A DNA stretch of 64,000 nt, taken from assembly GCA_003024175.1 (NCBI GenBank), contig MDYQ01000257.1, positions 248,001 to 312,000 on the forward strand, read 5' to 3'. The DNA is from Planoprotostelium fungivorum. Lineage: Eukaryota > Evosea > Variosea > Cavosteliida > Cavosteliaceae. The number at the start of each line of letters is the position of its first letter. Within the stretch, counting starts at the first letter, position 1. A program made the position numbers and the translations under genes. Under the pieces are notes generated by a model. It was not told the DNA's origin, did not search any database, and was given only the letters and a program-made list of their open reading frames with translations. Of the stretch, positions 57,962 through 64,000 are shown in pieces.

Positions 57962-60013
57962 ATGACTCAATTAACGTTCACGCCGTTACGAAAGCAGTAC
58001 GACACCCCTCCCTCTCACCATGTATTGGGGACTCAGATGTGGAGCAACATCACTTCCATTCTCTCACCCAACGTGGCTCGTACCGCCCCCGCTCAGCCAA
58101 CGAAGCCCAGAACAGTCGGCTTCACCAACCCTTGGCCATCTCATCAGAAATTATCCATGGGACAGATCAAGGCTGGTCTAGAATGGCGGAATCGATCGAA
58201 CTCTGACGAGGGAACTGCGCCTCCTGATTGTTCCTATTCTGACGAGAGCGACAACGAGAAGAGCAGTGACTTGAACTCTAGTCAGGAATCATGCTCTGAT
58301 ACCGACGAAGATGAGAATAAGGAGACGAGTAGAGAGACTGGAAAGAGAGAGAAGAAGAAGACCATTCATGCCATACGAGGACTGAAAGAGAAGGCACAGA
58401 AGAAACTGCTCAACAATAACGAAGGAGAGAAACTCGTCGACTCACCCAACAAGTCGAGGCAATCGAAAGAGTCGGAGAAGAAACAGAGAGGATCTCCATT
58501 CTTCGCACGATCGAAGAGTAAAGAGGACAGCAAGCTGGAGAAGAGGAAGAGTTCAGAGGGAAGGAGAAGCAGTGTTGAAGATCCCAGAAACGCTGCAGAT
58601 GAATTGCTGGAGGTCCATGCACCTCATTTCGGAGACATCGAAGAGAATACGGCACGTGCGACGTGGTTGGGACACGCTGGAGTGCTTCTACAATTTCCAA
58701 GTCTATCAGAAGGTGGATCACCCGTTCGTATCGTCGTGGATCCCATCTTTTCCAATCGGTGAGTCTCATCCCTCCATCGACCTTCACCTTCCCATCATCT
58801 TCCTAAACTCCATCACACGTGTATCATCTGACATCATCTCCAGCTGTTTCCCCAGCCAGAGTGCCGGACCCCTCCGTTCCTTCCCTCCACCGTGTCCGAT
58901 CACATCATTACCTCCCATCCATCTCTTCGTCCTCTCCCACAACCACTACGATCACTTAGACTCAGACACTGTCACGGCCCTGTGGAAGAACCACCGCCAG
59001 ACGTTACACTTTGTCGTTCCTCTCGGCAACGGAGATTGGTTCAAACAGTCACCTCTTAATGTGCCCGCTGATCGCATCATCGAGCTCGATTGGTGGGACG
59101 ATGTCATCGTTACGTCTGGAAACGTAAGGAAGGGGGCAGAAACGCAGGGAAGACACCTCAGAGTTACGTGCACCCCCGCCCAACACAATTCGGGTGCGTT
59201 GTAGATGAAGAAATTTCGCAGAGAAGTGACACTTGTACAGGGAGGTTCAAGATGGACTCTGGAGCGTCCCTGTGGGCCTCGTGGTACTTCACATACGTAT
59301 TCACCCCATCCTTTACGTTCCGTACGTACTTTGCGGGGGATACCGGCTTCCAGATTCACGGTCCGGAGGGCCCAAGGGAAACCTCCGCTTACCCTCGCTG
59401 CCCTGCCTTCGAAGAGATCTCCCGCCGACTCGGCTCGCCCGACCTCAGCCTACTTCCCATCAGCGTGGGCGCCACGGCGGGCTACCTGAAGAAGAGCATC
59501 GGATTCTTCCCTAGAGTCAACCCTTCCATCATGAGTGCCAATCACATCGGCGCATGGGATGCAGTGCGCCTCCATCACATCATGAGAGACGCATCAGAAG
59601 CACAGAGAGAGACGTGGAGGCCTCGACCCGTATCCATGGCCATCCATTGGGGCACCTTTGTCGGTGGAATGGAAGACGTGCAGCAGTCTATACGAGATTT
59701 AAAGAAGTCATGTCGGGAGCTCGAGTTGGAGTTTGGTAGACTGCCGAGTGGGGGAAGAGCGGAGAAGGAGGGAGAGAAGAGGGGAAAGTTCTACTTGGTC
59801 AACCATGGAGAGAGTCTAACGTTTGACATGAGGGAGTATGAGAAGGCGGAGGAAGAGTGCGAGAGAGTGGACCAGGTTGGAAAGATAGAAGAGAAAAAGG
59901 AAGAAAAGGAGAAAGAGAAGGAAGAAGAGAGACCGCGTGAGAAGGAAGAGACGATCGAGAAACTCATGAGAGAAGAGAAACAACGTGCACCCCTCTTGAA
60001 GGAAGCGGAATAG
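57962..60013 (+). CDS. NAPE-hydrolysing phospholipase D-like metallo-beta-lactamase-fold enzyme
   Basis: ATG 57962 gives MTQLTFTPLRKQYDTPPSHH, then PRTVGFTNPWPSHQKLS, a start like NAPE-PLD (xxFxNPWxSW). A Ser/Lys/Glu-rich insert of about 120 residues (SDTDEDENKETSRETGKREK) precedes the fold: RATWLGHAGVLLQFPSL, VDPIFSNRCFPSQSAGPLR, LFVLSHNHYDHLDSDTVTAL (HxHxDH zinc motif), LGNGDWFKQ, TCTPAQHNSGR, LWASWYF, YFAGDTGFQI (metal Asp), ISVGATAGY, SANHIGAWDAVRLHH and MAIHWGTFVGG (last metal His). All zinc ligands are present. NAPE-PLD makes N-acylethanolamines and phosphatidic acid at membranes. The C-terminal Lys/Glu-rich helix (KIEEKKEEKEKEKEEERP) is extra. Two or three introns; one opens GTGCGTTGTAGATG at about 59193. 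Confidence 0.92.
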
Positions 60014-60209
60014 ATCATGTAACATGTAACACCGTCGTCGTCTCTCATCGTCCCCACCTGAGTGTTACATCCTAACGTGTGCGATGTTGATAGCTGTATG
60101 AATCATCATCACCCACAGAGATCCCTGAAGAAGGAGCGTGACGGAGTTTAATAGGTAAATTTCGGTGAAATTAGACACCCCAGAAGCATGATGGGCTACA
60201 CTTTAACGG

Positions 60210-61334
60210 ATGGCGAGACGTCCACACGATCTAAACATCGACTACTATGCCGTCTTAGAAGTAACGAAAACGGCCGAGAATGCAGAGATCAAGACGGCAT
60301 ACAAACGATTAGCTCTGAAGGTGAGAAGAGAAAGAGAGAAAGAGACTGAAGAAATGTCCAGTGGCATCCAGATCGTAATCCAGAGAAGAAAGAAGAAGCA
60401 GAGATGAAGTTCAAGGAGATCAACGACGCATACGAGATACTGACGGATACGGACAGAAGATCTGCGTACGATAACGGAAAGAGAGAGAGACTTCTCAGCA
60501 ATTCAGGGACACACTTCAAGTGAACATCATCTCATACCAGATCACATCGAATCGTCTCATTTCTCAACAGAACACGCTCTACGTCAGAGCTGCTGAACAA
60601 TTTCTTCTCAAATGGCATCCCAACGACACTCAATCAGGCCAAGTTCGAGTCTAAATCGACATCACCTCAAGCACCCGCCATCACTCGCACCTTCAAGTGT
60701 ACTCTGGAGGAACTATACACCGGCACGACGAAGAAGATGAAGATCACGAAAGAAGTCATCAACAACAAGAACCTTCGAAAGCCCAAAGTAGAGGAGAAGG
60801 TACCCATCTGTCATCTGTCCTCCACTGAAACCATCATCTGATTGCACGTCGTGCAGGTCATCACATTGACGGTGGAGAAAGGATGGAGAAAGGGAACAAA
60901 GATCACTTACCCTAAAGAGGGTGATGTCAGGCCAGGAGAGATACCAGCCGATGTCATCTTCGAATTAGACGAGACACCACACGACCGATTCGAGAGAAGA
61001 AAGAACGACCTCATCTACAAGACGGAGGTGCGTCCATCATCACATCACCATCATACGATGAAAAAATGACACATCACAGGTCACATTAGAACAAGCCTTA
61101 TGTGGCGCAGACGTCAAGATTAATACGTTGAATGGAGAAGAGATGAGAGTCAAAGTCAAAGAAGTCATCCACGAGGGTTACGTCCACACGGTGAAGGGGA
61201 AGGGCATGCCGATGAGAACCAAAGAAGAGTTTGGCGACTTAGAAATCCACTTCCATGTGAAATATCCAAAAAGAATCGACGAGGAGACCAAGGCGTCCCT
61301 GCGGAAATTGTTGAAAGATCTGGACTATTCATAA
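60210..61334 (+). CDS. Type II Hsp40 co-chaperone (DnaJB/Sis1-like)
   Basis: ATG 60210 gives [20 protein letters not shown]. The J domain reads [20 protein letters not shown], with the HPD motif formed across a 42-nt intron (about 60320-60361), then [21 protein letters not shown] linker with [20 protein letters not shown] follows. The substrate-binding beta-sandwich domains are [80 protein letters not shown] and the end [20 protein letters not shown]. There is no Cys-rich zinc finger, hence type II, and a Gly/Phe linker is weak. It delivers unfolded clients to cytosolic Hsp70. Four introns are inferred. Its stop is 26 bp from the next convergent gene. Confidence 0.94.
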
Positions 61335-61360
61335 AGGGAAACTTGTGTCTATTTCGATGT

Positions 61361-62331
61361 TCAAGAGAAGAAGGACTTGAGAGGGTCGAGTTTGGTTTGA
61401 ACCACCGGAGGTTTCTCGTTATAATAGCCAGTAATTTCGTCACAGATACCTTCTAACCTGATGACCAAGGTGAGTGATGATGATACGAACGTTATCTTCT
61501 TCGTGTTCACCATCGGACGTCTTCGGGTTCTAGAGGACCTTTCGAACTGAGTTTCTGTTTCAATTGGTGGAAGCGAACTTCGATTTTTGCTCGAAACATC
61601 TTGGCCTCGCCGAGATGAGATATACTTTGCTGTCGAATGATTAAGAAGGTCATGGATGATGGAACTCACGTAGAGGAGTGCTAATTGATGAGCGAGATAT
61701 TTGTGATATTCTTTCTGTCCGATGTTCTCCTTCAGTTGTCTGCACAGGGAGAGGGCATTGTTGATGTCATTATTGTGTCGGAGGTAAGCTGAACGAACAG
61801 ATCAGGACGTGATGTGACGAAGTTCATACATTCAAAGGTAGTCAAAGGGTTCAAGCCTATCCCGTAGAGTTCGTGAGTCACAAATGGGAACATGTTACCG
61901 ATGCGAAGGTTGAAGAAGTCCTTTAGAGGATGTTATCGAGAAGACATTTAATCTCTACTCACGGTGGGAGTTTCGTCAGGCTCTCGCAGCTCTTCCACAA
62001 GAGATCGGATGACGTCTGACCATTCTTTCAATCTGTCTGCCTTTACCTTTGGATCATCCCACGATACTTCTAAAACGATTTCTAGTTTGGCGCAAGCTGA
62101 TATCAGGGATGCTAAAGACATCAGGTGTTATCGGGAAGGCTGCCTCGCGATGCGTCACCTCTCTTCGATGGACCGAGGAGTGGATCGTCTAATAGAGGCG
62201 AAACTGTTCAGTGTGTCGGTCGATGCGGTGATACATCACAAAGAGATCTACTCACGATATTGTCGGCTGAACCATGGTCCTAATTCAATGCTGCTCAGAG
62301 GCTCCGTGTTAAGAGTGTTACCTCCTGTCAT
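61361..62331 (-). CDS. Helical protein, unrecognised
   Basis: I start at ATG 62331 (MTGGNTLNTEPLSSIELGPW). Splicing by frame gives FSRQYLSPLLDDPLLGPSKR, ASLISACAKLEIVLEVSWDD, PKVKADRLKEWSDVIRSLVE, DFFNLRIGNMFPFVTHELYG, SYLRHNNDINNALSLCRQLK, ENIGQKEYHKYLAHQLALLY, QSISHLGEAKMFRAKIEVRF and EGICDEITGYYNEKPPVVQT, ending LDPLKSFFS. The result, about 270 residues, is helical throughout, somewhat like TPR- or VTA1/PCI-type scaffolds, but I cannot name it. Six introns: near 62268-62217, 62160-62114, 61964-61923, 61831-61791, 61669-61630 and 61541-61456. It is convergent with DnaJ. Confidence 0.65.
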
Positions 62332-62801
62332 CACGAGGGCAGAAGCTTTAATTCTGATCCTCTCGTTGTAATTTTATCATCAAAATCTCACCCATTTTAT
62401 TTTTCACCACAACAGCGACAAACAGTGTCTTTGTCATGCACGTGAACGACTCACATCATTACATCCCATAATGTTTTGATTGACTTAATTTCAACGGTCG
62501 ACCCTGACTGCCTTCGCTGAACGGTTGGGTGCAGTCTCCGAACATTTCTCCGCTCTAATTCTATACTCCTTGAGAGCCACTGAGCGGAACAACTAAACAA
62601 CATCAAAGACTGATAATCGTTCCTGAGACTAAAGCCGGTACGTGCTCGGAGACTGCACCTTTTGATGGTCGTCAGCAGCAACATCATCTGAAGGAGCACG
62701 CGATAGACATAACGAGAGTCACTCTTGCATAAACAATCGACGTGATGTGAATGTTTGCTGATGAAAGAGACTGCATGCAGGAGAAAGAGATACCAAATTT
62801 A
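62332..62801. other. Gap between two minus-strand genes; holds a candidate RNA gene
   Basis: This 470-bp stretch lies between the helical-protein start and the RAB5IF-like stop. A minus frame at 62451-62699 has no motif. The main structure is the inverted repeat annotated as a candidate RNA at 62528-62663. Confidence 0.4.
62528..62663 (+). ncRNA. Candidate structured small RNA with 14-bp terminal stem and T4 end
   Basis: GGTGCAGTCTCCGA (62528-62541) and TCGGAGACTGCACC (62646-62659) are exact reverse complements. The second arm is followed at once by TTTT (62660-62663), a minimal RNA polymerase III terminator. Inside, CCGCTC (62549-62554) and GAGCGG (62582-62587) can form a second stem. The about 136-nt unit lies in a gene-free gap. 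The closed terminal stem plus T-run resembles Y-RNA or vault-like pol III RNAs in plan only; I see no sequence match to a known family. Upstream, GGTCGACCC near 62492 is weakly B-box-like. This is a prediction from structure alone. Confidence 0.35.
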
Positions 62802-63257
62802 TTATGATACGTGTAACAGATTGTAAGTCAATATCCAGGCCAACTGCAAGCGTAAGAACAGGTGAAAGATGAAACATATCATTTACCATGAATACACCGA
62901 AGCTGCTAGAAAATCCATTTGTGATGAACTCCCATCTGGCATCGTAATCTTCATCGTCCACGCCCAGATATCTCGTGTAATAAAAGAACAAGACGGCGAC
63001 ATTGATGCAACCAAAACTACGCGGGTTGAGTCTGTGAGATGACACATCATCTTACGTCAGAATGGCTAGAAGACCTGTGAATGGAAGAAGACCGAATACG
63101 AGTCCACAGATGAGACCGACGATCTGTCTTCCCCAATGGATGACCTCAATCAGCTCGTCCTGAAAGCGATCAATTGACGCACAAAAATTCAACAAACCTT
63201 CTTCCATTCTGCCTCCCTCTCGAATGCCTTTTGCAGTAAGTTCGTTTTGTTGACCAT
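62802..63257 (-). CDS. RAB5IF: RAB5IF/OPTI (C20orf24)-like ER membrane protein
   Basis: ATG 63257 gives MVNKTNLLQKAFEREAEWKK. After an intron come DELIEVIHWGRQIVGLICGL, VFGLLPFTGLLAIL, then TFGCINVAVLFFYYTRYLGV, DDEDYDARWEFITNGFSSSF, GVFMLAWILTYNLLHVS, ending at TAA 62802. Human RAB5IF has the same plan: DEFLDVIYWFRQ, GVLPLRGFLGI, INAGVLYLYFSNYL, DEEEYGGTWELTKEGFMTSF, ALFMVIWIIFYTAIH. Three membrane helices and about 110 residues fit. RAB5IF belongs to the EMC6-like fold and is part of the GEL complex that helps insert multi-pass proteins at the ER translocon. Three introns are inferred (about 63196-63159, 63056-63019 and 62885-62842). Confidence 0.85.
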
Positions 63258-63354
63258 GTCCTTTCGTTGCTGTGATCACATCTGGTACATCGACATTCAC
63301 GTTGTAGAGGATCAGAATCAATCACATCAGATCTCACTCTTGTCAAACATCAAC

Positions 63355-64000
63355 ATGGCCTGTTTTATTGGCAAGGTCAAGGGTGCTTTTGCTGAGCCAT
63401 TCAACCTTCAAGCATTGAACAACAGGATCGCCGATGGGGCGAGACCACATTTTGTAAATGGACGTTGGAACAAGCCAGCACTCAGCGCACGTATGGTTGC
63501 TGAATATAGGAAGCAATACTTTGTGCGTGGTCTGGAGTTCCCAGAGATTCCAAAGGGTTATGAGGTCCCATCGACCAAGCCACCAGCCGAGCTCAAACTG
63601 AAGGGACACAAACACATTCGTGAAGCACCTCTCAGGTGAGATCTCATTTGTTTACATTTTCCTCACCACTGGCCAACGATCGGATATGATTACATTTTAT
63701 TCTGACTGAGTATTCTTCAGACAACAAAAGATCGCTCAAAACATGGCCAAGATGCCCAAGTTGATCGAGGAATTTAGAAAGGTGAAGCCTTCTGCCATCA
63801 TCATCCATATCCTGTACCCATTCTCCACAGAACAAAGCAGAAGAGAAGCATCGTGCTCGTAAGCCCCTAGATCTCTTCCTGCGTAACGGATACAGTCAAC
63901 TGGAGCTCAAGATGTTGGCCGACTACAAAAAGAACAAGGAGGGCGATCAGAAGAAGGCAGAGGCTGCAGCTGCAGAGAAATTGGCCAAGCAGAAGCAGAA
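63355..64000 (+). CDS. Probable mitochondrial ribosomal protein, partial at right edge
   Basis: ATG 63355 gives MACFIGKVKGAFAEPFNLQA, then ADGARPHFVNGRWNKPALSA, RMVAEYRKQYFVRGLEFPEI, PKGYEVPSTKPPAELKLKGH, KHIREAPLRQQKIAQNMAKM, PKLIEEFRKNKAEEKHRARK, and a Lys/Ala-rich helix to the window edge. GRW-KPALSARxxAxxRKxY, G-LEFP and KMPKLIEEFRK resemble fungal and protist mitoribosomal large-subunit proteins of the mL59/mL64 (CRIF1) group. That assignment is from memory of the pattern and is only probable. Introns are at about 63637-63719 and 63782-63830. The start is 97 bp from the divergent RAB5IF-like start. Confidence 0.65.

Overview
The window is nuclear DNA from a compact eukaryotic genome: about 30 protein genes in 64 kb on both strands, each cut by many short introns (mostly 35-60 nt, donors mostly GTGA/GTGAG, acceptors CAG, TAG or AAG). 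Intergenic gaps are short and several convergent genes end within 20-60 bp of each other. Gene content points to a free-living amoeba, most likely Amoebozoa: a cAMP-receptor-like GPCR, an SH2 protein, a Rac GTPase, a BAR-RhoGAP, DDX60, EDEM and NAPE-PLD. A protosteloid amoeba such as Protostelium/Planoprotostelium would fit, but that is inference. No virus-like element, LTR, LINE or rRNA was recognised. CDS spans below run from start codon to stop codon and include introns; I spliced by hand from reading frame, GT-AG ends and family motifs.

Layout. 1-6353: a partial multi-pass membrane protein (-), CDK20/CCRK kinase (-), eRF1 (-), an unusual Ser/Thr kinase (+). 6476-12767: Listerin/LTN1 (-), the ribosome-quality-control E3. 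12908-19829: mitochondrial m-AAA protease (+), a thioredoxin-fold/TPR protein like CnoX (+), an SH2 protein (-), a cAMP-receptor-like GPCR (+). 20151-24113: zinc alcohol dehydrogenase (+), 14-TM MFS transporter (-). 24589-29478: BAR-RhoGAP (-). 29767-36414: three metabolic enzymes, glycerate kinase (+), FAD-linked oxidase (-), GH15 glycosidase (+). 36467-40273: a PWWP-PHD-USP deubiquitinase (-). 40608-48752: RWDD2-like (+), Rab-like GTPase (-), EDEM GH47 (+), Rac GTPase (-), HROB-like OB-fold protein (-). 48881-50505: a small helical orphan and a divergent homeodomain protein (+). 50616-57050: DDX60 DExH helicase (-). 57277-64000: a small beta-rich orphan, NAPE-PLD, DnaJ (+), an unrecognised helical protein (-), a candidate structured RNA, RAB5IF (-), and a partial mitoribosomal protein (+).

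Functional themes: protein and translation quality control (eRF1, LTN1, m-AAA protease, CnoX-like, EDEM, DnaJ, RAB5IF), small-GTPase signalling (Rab, Rac, RhoGAP) and genome/chromatin upkeep (HROB, PWWP-PHD-USP). These are not operons; the neighbourhood looks like an ordinary dense eukaryotic chromosome.

The most striking signal is in the introns. Introns of unrelated genes share exact or nearly exact blocks (a 19-nt block in opposite orientations in the m-AAA protease and ADH genes; a 42/43-nt pair in the MFS and DDX60 genes that both open with the same palindrome; a 20-nt T-rich block in two genes), and the motif CTACAACG/CGTTGTAG recurs in many introns, often as the 3' splice site itself. 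This looks like a family of introner-like elements. The second is the PWWP-PHD-USP architecture.
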